From Halopelagius fulvigenes (GTDB lineage Archaea; Halobacteriota; Halobacteria; Halobacteriales; Haloferacaceae), in NCBI RefSeq assembly GCF_042662625.1, contig NZ_JBHSXH010000011.1, positions 298,845-362,844 of the forward strand: DNA of 64,000 nucleotides, read 5' to 3'. A program made the translations under genes and the position numbers. Below the pieces are notes generated by a model. The model saw only the letters and a list, made by a program, of their open reading frames with translations, was not told the DNA's origin and ran no database searches. Below, piece by piece: positions 8,023 to 15,954 of the stretch; within the stretch, counting starts at the first letter, position 1; the number at the start of each line of letters is the position of its first letter.

Positions 8023-9408
8023 GTGAGCAGGAAACACTTGGACGCCGCTCTGAGCTTGGAGTGGTTGCCCGCCTTCGCTCCTCTCGACCATTGGTTCGCT
8101 CTCCCGGTTCTGACTGCCGGAGTCGTAGAGCTATACTTTTTGTTCGACATCACGCTCGGAAGCGCTCGACCGCCGATGACGCCCGACGCGGGGATATTCC
8201 AGCACATCGGCTGGTTCCTGACGAGAGGTGCCCGCCTGTACGCGGACGCGTGGGAGGTGAAACCCCCGCTCTCGTTCGAGACGACCGGGATCCTCGCCCT
8301 CCTCGCGGGGGGTGACGTGTATCTCCTCCACCTCCTGAGCGTGCTGCTGATGATGGTCGTCGCCTGCAGCATCGTGGGGCTCGTCGCCGCCCTCGTCTGG
8401 CACTCCACGCGCGACCGGTTCGCCGCGTCCATCGCGGGATTCTCGATGTTCCTCCTGCCGGGGTTCTTGGTTCGGCCGGCTTACGGCTTCAAAGCGAAGT
8501 ACATGGTACTGTTCGCGGGATTAGTGGCGATTTACGCCTACACCCGCGGGTATCCCGCGCTCAGCGGTGCGGCCGCCGCGGCCAGCGTCGGGTACTGGCA
8601 GGCGGCGATTATCTTCCCGTGTCTCGTCGTCGGCATGGCCCTCAGAGACGGCGACCGGACGAACCTCGTTCGCACCGTCGCCGGCGGCGTCGCGTTCACC
8701 GCCGCGATGCTGTTACCGGTGTACCTCCTCTGGAACTCGACGTCGGAGATGCTGGTACAGGCCGTCCTCGTCCCGCTGACGGTGGGTGAATCGACGCCGC
8801 TCCTGAACCGTCTCGCCGGCGGCGTCATCCACTTCAAGTGGGCCTCACCGTTCGTCCTTCTCGGCGCGGCCGGCCTCGTCAGAGTCGCGGTGGACGTTCT
8901 GACCGACCGGAACGACCCTATCGGACGGGACGAGTGGTGGATTCTCGCCGGAGGGGCATGGTTCGGATTCTTCATCCTCTTCGTCGATTTCGAGGTCGGC
9001 GGGTACACGGACCTGATTCCGTGCTTGGGGTTCCTCGCTATCGGCGTCGGTGTCGTCGCCGCGCGTCTCGACGACGCCCGTCGACGACGGTACCTCGGCG
9101 GCGCGATCGCGGCCGTTCTCGTCGTGAACATCGTCCTGTTGGGAAGCCTCGGACTCGTGTTCTCGCCCGTCGAAACGCCGGGCCCGGTCCCCATGGAAGA
9201 CCTGCAGACGAACGACCGGGCCGAGGAGGTGGAAGCGGTCGGTTCCGTGCCCGAAGTCCGGTACATCTACTGGAACCGCATCGAACCCTCGACGTGCCAC
9301 TACCGACTCTCCGTGATGGAGGTTCAGTGGCTCGAAAAGACGAAACCGTACTCCGGGCAGAGCTGCATGGACTTCGCAACCGCGCGAAAAGCTCTCGGAA
9401 GCGGCTGA
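8023..9408 (+). CDS. GT-C fold membrane glycosyltransferase (DolP-mannose mannosyltransferase-like)
   Basis: This 461-residue polytopic membrane protein resembles haloarchaeal dolichol-phosphate-mannose mannosyltransferases of the GT39/GT-C type. Those enzymes add sugars to lipid-linked or protein-linked glycans on the outer membrane face. About ten hydrophobic segments are visible. The first extracytoplasmic loop carries TPDAGIFQHIGW, with the Asp expected for GT-C catalysis at about residue 54. The short C-terminal domain after about residue 395 contains three cysteines (STCHYR, SCMDF). The GTG start is preceded by a TATA-like element at normal spacing. There is no linked glycosylation cluster, so the acceptor is unknown. 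Confidence 0.7.
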   Translation: MSRKHLDAALSLEWLPAFAPLDHWFALPVLTAGVVELYFLFDITLGSARPPMTPDAGIFQHIGWFLTRGARLYADAWEVKPPLSFETTGILALLAGGDVYLLHLLSVLLMMVVACSIVGLVAALVWHSTRDRFAASIAGFSMFLLPGFLVRPAYGFKAKYMVLFAGLVAIYAYTRGYPALSGAAAAASVGYWQAAIIFPCLVVGMALRDGDRTNLVRTVAGGVAFTAAMLLPVYLLWNSTSEMLVQAVLVPLTVGESTPLLNRLAGGVIHFKWASPFVLLGAAGLVRVAVDVLTDRNDPIGRDEWWILAGGAWFGFFILFVDFEVGGYTDLIPCLGFLAIGVGVVAARLDDARRRRYLGGAIAAVLVVNIVLLGSLGLVFSPVETPGPVPMEDLQTNDRAEEVEAVGSVPEVRYIYWNRIEPSTCHYRLSVMEVQWLEKTKPYSGQSCMDFATARKALGSG

Positions 9409-10111
9409 CCCCCGTTTTCGACCGTCTCGCGTGTTTCGGTAGTGCACTACTTCTCCTCGTAGCGGAACGGTCGTCTCGCAACTCGACGGCCTCCCGACCG
9501 TCGCTGGTTCGACTCCGCCGGAACCGGCACCGAACGCCCATTGCTCGGTGACGAGCGGAGGAGGAATTCCAGTCACGCTGGAATTTCGTAGTCCGACTAA
9601 TAGATTCGTGTGTTACAGGAATACAGGTGTAATACCCCGGAGACGGATAGTGCGCGGAGAGGGCGGGGGATATTCCGGCGTCGGCGAGTTCTGTGCGTCT
9701 CTCACCGAGTAGAATTTGCGCCGGACAGCACAGTGCACACACATTTAATTGGATGAGTAAACAGTTGCGTTTTCTGCCGAGATAGAACTAGTCAAGATAT
9801 AAGGGTATACAACTAACTTACTGTGAAGAAAGGCGACTACTGCTCTTATTTTCTAGTGTAGATATTATAGTACAATTCCCACGTCGAACGACCCGACTGT
9901 CGTCGTATGATAAATTATATTCGCAAATGTGCTATCACTCTCTTTCTCGCACCGGTTTCGCCGGGAGAGGACGCTTTTGTGCGGGAGGGGCGAAGCTGTC
10001 CGCTGAATCTTCCCGGGCAGGCAAGCGAGGCGGCTGAGTCGATACGAGGGGCGGACGCTCGTTCCGGAACCCGACGGTTTTAGGGTCTGGCCGAGAACAG
10101 TCCCGTCGAGA
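9409..10111. other. Gene-free interval with an AT-rich core
   Basis: This 703-base gap holds no convincing gene. A hairpin lies at 9565-9585. The stretch from about 9750 to 9930 is much richer in A and T than the surrounding DNA, with several TATA-like strings. It may be a promoter region, the site of an unannotated RNA, or a remnant of an inserted element. Confidence 0.45.
9565..9585. repeat. 8-base inverted repeat downstream of the glycosyltransferase gene
   Basis: The arms aattccag and ctggaatt flank tcacg. The hairpin is 157 bases after the stop at 9408. It is compatible with a terminator or processing site, but no T-run follows. Confidence 0.3.
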
Positions 10112-11302
10112 ATGGGTATCTACCGAGTCGTATCGCTGATCTTCGTCTGGCAGTTGGCCGCGAGCATCTGCTACTATGCGGTGTTCGCGGCGACGCCGTT
10201 CTTCCGCGACCAGTTCGGACTCTCGGGGGCGGCCGTCGGGTTGGTCGTCACGTCGCTCACCCTCGGGTACGCGGTGTTTCTGCTCCCCCTGGGAGCGCTC
10301 ACGGACCGGTTCGGCGAACACCGAACGCTCACCGTCGGCTTGCTCGGACTCTCCCTCGGATCGATTTTCGTCGCGCAGGCGTGGTCGTACCCCGCGTTGC
10401 TCGTCAGCGCGTTCCTGCTCGGGTCGCTCTACGGGACGGCGATGCCAGGGACGAACAAGGCGATCTTCGACAGCACGCCGCCCGGACGGCAGAACCTCGC
10501 CGTCGGAGTGAAACAGGTCGGCGTCACCGCCGGAAGCGGGGCGAGTGCGCTGCTCGTCACCGGCATCGCCGGCGTGCTGTACTGGGAGGTGGGCTTCTAC
10601 GCCGCGGCGGCGAGCGGGTTGGCCGTCGCGGTGGCGTTCTGGTTCGTCTACCGCGGATCCGGCAGCGCCGAGGAGGCGAGCTACCCCGACTTCGGCCGAC
10701 TGCTCGGGAATCGACCGTACCGCTCGCTCGCCGCCGCCGGCGTCTGCCTCGGCGCGGGCCTGTTCACCACCACCGGATACACGATACTCTACATCGACGA
10801 GTCGGTGGGCGCGTCCGTCGCCTTCGGCGGTATCGTCCTCGCGGCACTACAGGTGTCCGGAAGCGCCGGGCGGGTCGTCACGGGGTGGTTGAGCGACGCG
10901 CTCCCGGGCGAGCCTCGCCGCCGAATCGGCTCGATTCTGCTCGTCCAGTCGCTCGCCAGCGCGGCGCTGTTCGTCGGCGTCGCCTTCGTCGAGGGGACGA
11001 CGCTCGCCACGGCGGCGTTCGTCATCCTCGGCTTCTTCGTCCTCGGGTTCACCGGGGTCTACTACTCCTGTATGGCGACGCTCGTCTCGGCGGACGAGAT
11101 GGGCGGCGCGACGGGCGGCGGGCAGTTGGCGCTCACGTCGGGTGCGCTCTTCGCGCCGCCGGCGTTCGGCTACCTCTCGGACGCCGTCGGCTACCGGTGG
11201 AGTTGGCTCATGCTCGCGGCGCTTGCACTCGTCGGCGCTGGGTTCGTCGTCCGAGTCATCCTCACCGAACCGCCGGAGAACGTCACCGCCGCCGCGGACT
11301 GA
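10112..11302 (+). CDS. Major facilitator superfamily transporter
   Basis: This 396-residue protein has the twelve hydrophobic segments of an MFS secondary carrier. The cytoplasmic loop after the second helix carries the MFS A-motif in the form GALTDRFGEHRT (residues 68-79), and a related loop after helix 8 reads GWLSDALPGEPRRR. A proline/glycine-rich fourth helix (YGTAMPGTNKA) is also typical. The substrate cannot be read from the sequence. It is followed on the same strand by a tautomerase gene 66 bases later, which hints at an organic or aromatic acid substrate, but this is only context. Confidence 0.85.
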   Translation: MGIYRVVSLIFVWQLAASICYYAVFAATPFFRDQFGLSGAAVGLVVTSLTLGYAVFLLPLGALTDRFGEHRTLTVGLLGLSLGSIFVAQAWSYPALLVSAFLLGSLYGTAMPGTNKAIFDSTPPGRQNLAVGVKQVGVTAGSGASALLVTGIAGVLYWEVGFYAAAASGLAVAVAFWFVYRGSGSAEEASYPDFGRLLGNRPYRSLAAAGVCLGAGLFTTTGYTILYIDESVGASVAFGGIVLAALQVSGSAGRVVTGWLSDALPGEPRRRIGSILLVQSLASAALFVGVAFVEGTTLATAAFVILGFFVLGFTGVYYSCMATLVSADEMGGATGGGQLALTSGALFAPPAFGYLSDAVGYRWSWLMLAALALVGAGFVVRVILTEPPENVTAAAD

Positions 11303-11367
11303 GCGCGGAGGCGCGAGTGCGAGGAACAGGAGTACAACTAACACCGGCGGGCGCGTCCGTCCGCCCG

Positions 11368-11748
11368 ATGCCGTATCTCGCACTCGATACGACGGCCGAC
11401 CTCACCGCGGAGGAACGACGGGAGGCGACGGAGACGCTCACCGACATCTACACCGAGGAGATGGCGACGACGGCCGGCCACGTCGCCGTCGCCGTCCGGG
11501 AGCATCCGTCGACGGCGATGTCCATCGGTCGGGCCGTCGAGGGACCGATAGCCGTGTTGGACGCCGACGTTCGGCGGGGCCGGTCGTTCGAACGGCGGCG
11601 GGCGTTCGCCGTCGCCGTCGTCGATTGGCTCTGCGAGTCGTGGGCGGTACCGCGTCCGAACCTGAAAGTCGCGTTCACCGAACACGACGGCGACCAACTC
11701 ATGGGCGCGGACCGCGTCGGCGGCGAGTGGTCCCCCGACGAGGGGTAA
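11368..11748 (+). CDS. Tautomerase-superfamily protein
   Basis: The 126-residue product starts MPYLALDTT. Proline directly after the initiator Met is the catalytic base in the tautomerase/MIF superfamily, and the length fits the MIF-like branch. The start at 11368 was chosen because it places this Pro at position 1 after Met removal; the longer frame upstream is antisense-like sequence of the MFS gene. Members interconvert keto and enol forms of 2-oxo acids, or decarboxylate or dehalogenate small acids. Its exact substrate is unknown. It lies between an MFS carrier and a DJ-1/PfpI protein on the same strand. Confidence 0.7.
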   Translation: MPYLALDTTADLTAEERREATETLTDIYTEEMATTAGHVAVAVREHPSTAMSIGRAVEGPIAVLDADVRRGRSFERRRAFAVAVVDWLCESWAVPRPNLKVAFTEHDGDQLMGADRVGGEWSPDEG

Positions 11749-11913
11749 CCGACGCCGCGACTGCCGGTGCGGCGACCGGTCGGCCGAGCCCGATCGCGGC
11801 GCTCAAGGGCGCGTTCGGCTTCTCCGGCGATTCGGTGCCGAAGGCGGGCGAAGCCGAAGGGAAGTAGCGACGCGACGCGCAACTGTTTTTTCGGTCGCCT
11901 GCGGACCGGTACC

Positions 11914-12522
11914 ATGGACATCGCGATCGTTCTCTTCGACGGCGTGGACGAACTCGACGCGGTCGCTCCGTTCGAAGTGTTCGAGAACGCCGCCGCCGAA
12001 GGTGCGGACCTGACGGTCACGCTCTGTACGCTCGACGGCGCGCCGACCGTGACGGCGAGTCACGGCCTCGAACTCGGTTCGGACGCCCGCCTCGACGACG
12101 TCTCGCCCGACCTGTTGGTCGTCCCCGGCGGCAGGTGGAACGCCCGCGGGGAGACGGGCGCGCGGGCGGAGGCCGAGAGGGGCGACATCCCGGCGGCGAT
12201 TCGCCGACTGCACGACGACGGAGCGGCTATCGCCGGCGTCTGTACCGGCGGGATGCTGATGGCGCGGGCGGGCATCACCGACGGTCGCCCGGCGACGACG
12301 CACCGCGGCGCGGTGGACGACTTGCGCGAGTCGGGGGCGACGGTCGTCGAGGCGCGAGTCGTAGACGACGGCGACGTGGTGACCGTGGGCGGCGTCACCT
12401 CGGGGTTGGACCTCGCTCTCCACCTCGTCGAACGCGAGTTCGGCGCGGACGTCGCCGCCGCCGTCGCCGAACGCATGGAGTACGAGCGTCGGGGATCGGT
12501 CCACCGCGGCGAAGAAACGTAG
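11914..12522 (+). CDS. DJ-1/PfpI-family (type 1 glutamine amidotransferase-like) protein
   Basis: The 202-residue protein starts MDIAIVLFDGVDELD, the usual beginning of the ThiJ/DJ-1/PfpI domain. It has the nucleophile elbow around residues 108-114, AGVCTGGM, with the reactive cysteine in the conserved V-C-T/S-G context. E17 in the early loop PFEVFEN is the likely partner of the cysteine. Family members include isocyanide hydratases, glyoxalases and stress proteins, and the isonitrile-hydratase-like subset looks closest by its beginning. It follows the tautomerase gene at a 165-base gap that contains no other feature. Confidence 0.82.
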   Translation: MDIAIVLFDGVDELDAVAPFEVFENAAAEGADLTVTLCTLDGAPTVTASHGLELGSDARLDDVSPDLLVVPGGRWNARGETGARAEAERGDIPAAIRRLHDDGAAIAGVCTGGMLMARAGITDGRPATTHRGAVDDLRESGATVVEARVVDDGDVVTVGGVTSGLDLALHLVEREFGADVAAAVAERMEYERRGSVHRGEET

Positions 12523-12552
12523 CGTCAGGGGTCGGTGACCGCGGTCGGTCCC

Positions 12553-14010
12553 TCACTCCTCCCACGAGAAGGCGGAGTGCAGGTCGTGGGGGATGTGTCC
12601 GCCGCGTTCGGCCGCGCGGTCGAGATAGGCGCGCAGGTCCCCGCGGAAGTCGGGGTGTGCGCAGTTCTCGACGAGGAGTCTCGCCCGTTCGCGGGGGGAG
12701 GTGCCCCGCAGGTCGGCGACGCCCTGTTCCGTGACGACCACGTCCAAGTCGTGTTCCGTGTGGTCCACGTGCGGGGCCATCGGGACGATTCGGGAGATGT
12801 CGCCCCCCGCGGCGGTCGAGGGGAGGGCGACGACGGAGAGGGGCGCGTTGCGCGTGAAGTCGCCGCTCCCGCCGACGCCGCTTATGATTTGCGACCCGCC
12901 GACGTTCGTGGAGTTGACGTGGCCGTACACGTCCACCTCGACGGCGCTGTTGACGGCGACGACGCCGAAGCGGTCGATGAGCGTCGGACTGTTCGAGAGG
13001 TCGCCGGGGCGGAGGATGATATCTTCGGCGTAGCGGTCGGCGTTCTCGAAGAGGCGGTCCTGCCCCTCCGTCGAGAGTGCGAGCGACGTCGCACTCGCCG
13101 AGCGCAGTTCGCCCTCGTCCAGCAGGTCCAAGAGGCCGTCCTGTATCACCTCGCCGAAGTACACGAGGTCCCTGTCGCCGAAGTCTGCGCCGCCGAGTGC
13201 GCCCATCAGCGCGTTTCCGAGGCTGCCGACGCCGAACTGCAGGCGGATGGACTCCTCGAACAGGGGTGAGCGCTCGACTTCGGCCTCCAAGAACGTCCCG
13301 AGGTTCTCCGCGATGGTCAGGTCGTCCTCGGTCGGGTCGCGGAACTCGTAGGGGGCGTCGCGGCCGTCGGTTTCGACCACGGCGACGAGTTTCTCGGGGT
13401 CGAACTCGACGCGGGACCCGCCGATTCGCTCGCCGGGGTCGGTCATCGGTATCGGCTCGCGGTTCGGCGGTTTCCCCGGCCGGTAGACGTCGTGGAACGC
13501 TTCGAGGGAACGCGGTTGCGCCGCGTTCACCTCCACGATCAACCGGTCGGCCGCTTCGACGTAGGCGGGCGTCGTGCCGATGGACGTGGAGGGGACGAGC
13601 CAATCCTCCCCGACGGCGACGGCTTCGATGACCGCGACGGCGTCCTCGGAGTCGACCAGTCCGCCGTACTGCACCTCGTCGCCGAGCGACGAGATGTGCC
13701 GGTCGCCGAAGGCGACGCGGCCCTCGTTTATCGCCTCCTGAACCGCCGGCCGCGCCTGAAACGGGAAGCGGCGCTCCATCGAGTCGGACTCGACCAGCGC
13801 CACGTCTATCTCCTCGCCGACGCTCCCGCCGCTTACGACCGTGAGCGAGAGGTCCCGCCCCGACTCGGCCAACGCCCTCGGGACGGCCTTCGGGTAGCCG
13901 ACGCTCCCGAACCCGCTGACCAGAAGCGTCGCGTCGTCGCCGACGGCGTCGGTCGCCGTCTCCGCGTCGGTCACCGGAACGTCGCCCTCGATACGACTCT
14001 CGAGGCTCAC
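12553..14010 (-). CDS. Acetyl-CoA hydrolase/transferase-family CoA-transferase
   Basis: This 485-residue protein belongs to the acetyl-CoA hydrolase/4-hydroxybutyrate CoA-transferase family (class I CoA-transferase fold). These enzymes move CoA between a donor thioester and a carboxylic acid through an enzyme-glutamyl-CoA intermediate. The N-terminal GFGSVGYPKAVP loop and the segment YFGEVIQDG, which carries the expected catalytic Glu, are visible. Its GTG start overlaps the TAG stop of the MaoC gene by one base (TAGTG), so the two are translationally coupled. In Yersinia the itaconate pathway pairs a CoA-transferase of this type (RipA) with a MaoC-type hydratase (RipB), which suggests a C5 dicarboxylate or related acid as substrate. 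It is the last gene of the minus-strand run. Confidence 0.85.
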   Translation of the reverse strand: MSLESRIEGDVPVTDAETATDAVGDDATLLVSGFGSVGYPKAVPRALAESGRDLSLTVVSGGSVGEEIDVALVESDSMERRFPFQARPAVQEAINEGRVAFGDRHISSLGDEVQYGGLVDSEDAVAVIEAVAVGEDWLVPSTSIGTTPAYVEAADRLIVEVNAAQPRSLEAFHDVYRPGKPPNREPIPMTDPGERIGGSRVEFDPEKLVAVVETDGRDAPYEFRDPTEDDLTIAENLGTFLEAEVERSPLFEESIRLQFGVGSLGNALMGALGGADFGDRDLVYFGEVIQDGLLDLLDEGELRSASATSLALSTEGQDRLFENADRYAEDIILRPGDLSNSPTLIDRFGVVAVNSAVEVDVYGHVNSTNVGGSQIISGVGGSGDFTRNAPLSVVALPSTAAGGDISRIVPMAPHVDHTEHDLDVVVTEQGVADLRGTSPRERARLLVENCAHPDFRGDLRAYLDRAAERGGHIPHDLHSAFSWEE

Positions 14011-14591
14011 TACTCCAACTCCTCCGGTTGCGTCCCGATTCCTTCGGGCCACCCGGTCGGTTGCGCCGCCGAGGGTTGGGCGTACTCGCGTTTCAGCACC
14101 ATCGGCGTCCGCTCCAAGGAGAGGACGAGTTCGTCGTCCTGATTGTACGCGCGGAGTTCGGTCGTGACCATGCCCACGTGGTCGCGGGACTCGCTCTCGC
14201 GCTTGTGGATAACCTCGCTCTCCGCGAAGATGGTGTCGCCGTGGTACACCGGCGCGTGGTGGCGGATGTCGTCGTAGCCGAGGTTGGCGGTGGCGTTCGC
14301 GGAGACGTCGATGACGCTCATCCCCACGGTGAGGGCGATGACGAACGTGCCGTCCACGAGGCGTTCGCCGAACTCCGTCTCGGCGGCGTACGCCTCGTTG
14401 AAGTGCATCGGGTTGAGGTTCATCGTCAGGTTCGTGAACCAGACGTTGTCCGTCTCGGTCACCGTCCGCCCGTACGGGTGCTTGTAGATGTCGCCGACCT
14501 CGAAGTCCTCGTAGTAGCGGCCCTGCCAGCCTTCGACCAGTCGTCGCTCGCGTTCCTCGTCGGTTCCGTTCGCGTCGTGTTCTTCTGTCAT
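14010..14591 (-). CDS. MaoC-family (hot-dog fold) acyl-CoA hydratase
   Basis: The 193-residue protein is a MaoC-like enoyl-CoA hydratase. The hydratase box is seen as NLNPMHFNEAYA (about residues 58-69), where the His is conserved and the usual Asp is replaced by Asn. The same Asn occurs in the GNxHPLHF-type subgroup, which includes mesaconyl- and itaconyl-CoA hydratase-like proteins. The downstream hot-dog strands (VDGTFVIALTVGMS, HHAPVYHGDTIFAESEV) are intact. The gene overlaps the CoA-transferase start by one base. Together the pair could activate and hydrate an unsaturated acid; the exact acid is inferred. Confidence 0.83.
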   Translation of the reverse strand: MTEEHDANGTDEERERRLVEGWQGRYYEDFEVGDIYKHPYGRTVTETDNVWFTNLTMNLNPMHFNEAYAAETEFGERLVDGTFVIALTVGMSVIDVSANATANLGYDDIRHHAPVYHGDTIFAESEVIHKRESESRDHVGMVTTELRAYNQDDELVLSLERTPMVLKREYAQPSAAQPTGWPEGIGTQPEELE

Positions 14592-14606
14592 GGTGGTGTG
14601 TCGCGG

Positions 14607-14681
14607 GTGTGTTCGTCGCTGGTGCGTTCGTCGTCGGTCGGTTCGTCGCTTGTACGTTCGTTGTCGGTCCGTTCGTTCGCC
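14607..14681. repeat. Five degenerate 15-base tandem repeats in the hydratase/dehydrogenase gap
   Basis: Five consecutive 15-base units of the form GTNCGTTCGTCGTCG fill most of the 112-base gap between the MaoC and acyl-CoA dehydrogenase genes of the same operon. The units differ at a few positions each. They could be a mini-satellite that lengthens the spacer, or repeated protein or RNA contact sites. Confidence 0.6.
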
Positions 14682-14703
14682 CCCGTCGTCGGCCGATTCG
14701 TCG

Positions 14704-15906
14704 TCAGTACGAACGCGGGAGGTCCAACTCGTTCTCGGCGACGAAGTTGAGGACGAGTTGCTGCGTTATCGGCACCAACCGCGCGAGCCGCGCCTCGCGG
14801 AGGTATCGCTCCACGTCGTACTCGCGGGCGATGCCGAACCCGCCGTGGGTCTGGACCGCCGCGTCGGCGGCGTCGAAGGCGGCGTCGGCCGCGAGGAACT
14901 TCGACATGTTCGCCCGCGCGCCGACGGCCTTGGCGTCGCCGTCGCGTTCGGCGGCTTCCGCGGCGCTGTACACCATCTGCTTGGTCGCCTGCAGCCGGGC
15001 GTACGCCTCCGCGAGGGGGTGTTGGATCGACTGGTTCTGCCCGACGGGGCGGCCGAACACCTCGCGTTCGCCGGCGTACTCCGCGCCCCTCTCGACGGCG
15101 AGTTCGCCCAGTCCGACGCACTCGGCGGCGATGACGAGGCGTTCCTCGTTGAGGCCGTCGAGCATCTGGTAGAAGCCGTTGCTCTCCTCGCCGATGAGCG
15201 CCGACTCGTCGAGTCGTAAGTCCTCGAACGTCATCTCGTAGGAGTGGACGATTTCGCTGGCCGTCTTGTCTATCCGCGAGAGGTGGAGGCTGCCGGCGTC
15301 GAACGCCTCCTCCAAGTCCACGAGGAACATCGAGATGCCGCGCGTTCGCTTCTCGACGTCCTCGCGGGGCGTCGTCCGGGCCATCAACACGAGGTAGTCG
15401 CTCACGTCCACCCGGGATATCCATATCTTCTCGCCGTTGACGACGTACTCGTCGCCCTCCTTCTCCGCCCGCGTGGCGAGGGACGTCGAGTCCGACCCCG
15501 CGTCGGGTTCGGTGAGTCCGAACGCCTGAATCGACGTCTCGCCGGCGGCGACTTCCGGCAGGAGGTCCTCTTTCATCGCCTCGTCGCCGTACTTCACGAG
15601 GGGGACGGAGTTGTATATCGCGCCGTGGACGGACTGCGCGCCGCTGAATCCGGCACCGCTCGCGGCCACCTCGCCCAGCATCACGACGACTTCCTCCGTG
15701 GAGAGGCCCATGCCGCCGTACTCCTCGGGGATGAGCGCGCCGAGCCAGCCGTCCTCGGCTAACGCGTCCGCGAACTCCGACGGATACTCGGCGTTGGCGT
15801 CACACTCGCGCCAGTACGCTGCGTCGAAGTCGGCGCAGATGTCGCGGATGGAGTCGCGCACGCGTCGCTGCTGCTCGGTCAACTGAACCGTGTCTCTGCG
15901 TACCAT
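14704..15906 (-). CDS. Acyl-CoA dehydrogenase-family flavoprotein lacking the usual catalytic Glu
   Basis: The 400-residue protein has the full acyl-CoA dehydrogenase layout: an N-terminal helical domain (LIPEEYGGMG), a middle beta domain (FGLTEPDAGSDS, then GEKIWIS), and a C-terminal helical domain (QTHGGFGIAREYDVERYLR). FAD is the expected cofactor. Most short- and medium-chain members end with YEGT carrying the catalytic base; here the aligned stretch reads RLVPITQQL, so that Glu is absent. The base may come from elsewhere, as in some family members, or the chemistry may differ. The ATG at 15906 (MVRRDTVQL) was chosen because the 14 codons before it do not fit the family. The gene is 48 bases from the PrpD-like gene. 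Confidence 0.82.
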   Translation of the reverse strand: MVRRDTVQLTEQQRRVRDSIRDICADFDAAYWRECDANAEYPSEFADALAEDGWLGALIPEEYGGMGLSTEEVVVMLGEVAASGAGFSGAQSVHGAIYNSVPLVKYGDEAMKEDLLPEVAAGETSIQAFGLTEPDAGSDSTSLATRAEKEGDEYVVNGEKIWISRVDVSDYLVLMARTTPREDVEKRTRGISMFLVDLEEAFDAGSLHLSRIDKTASEIVHSYEMTFEDLRLDESALIGEESNGFYQMLDGLNEERLVIAAECVGLGELAVERGAEYAGEREVFGRPVGQNQSIQHPLAEAYARLQATKQMVYSAAEAAERDGDAKAVGARANMSKFLAADAAFDAADAAVQTHGGFGIAREYDVERYLREARLARLVPITQQLVLNFVAENELDLPRSY

Positions 15907-15954
15907 TCGGGTCAGCTTGGTATGAGACGACCTCCCGCTTAAAGCCACGGATTG

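Noticed and set aside
11749..11867. Short frame after the tautomerase gene ending SGDSVPKAGEAEGK
   Set aside because: It resembles a protein tail, but no homologous domain or start codon can be assigned. It was left as intergenic sequence.
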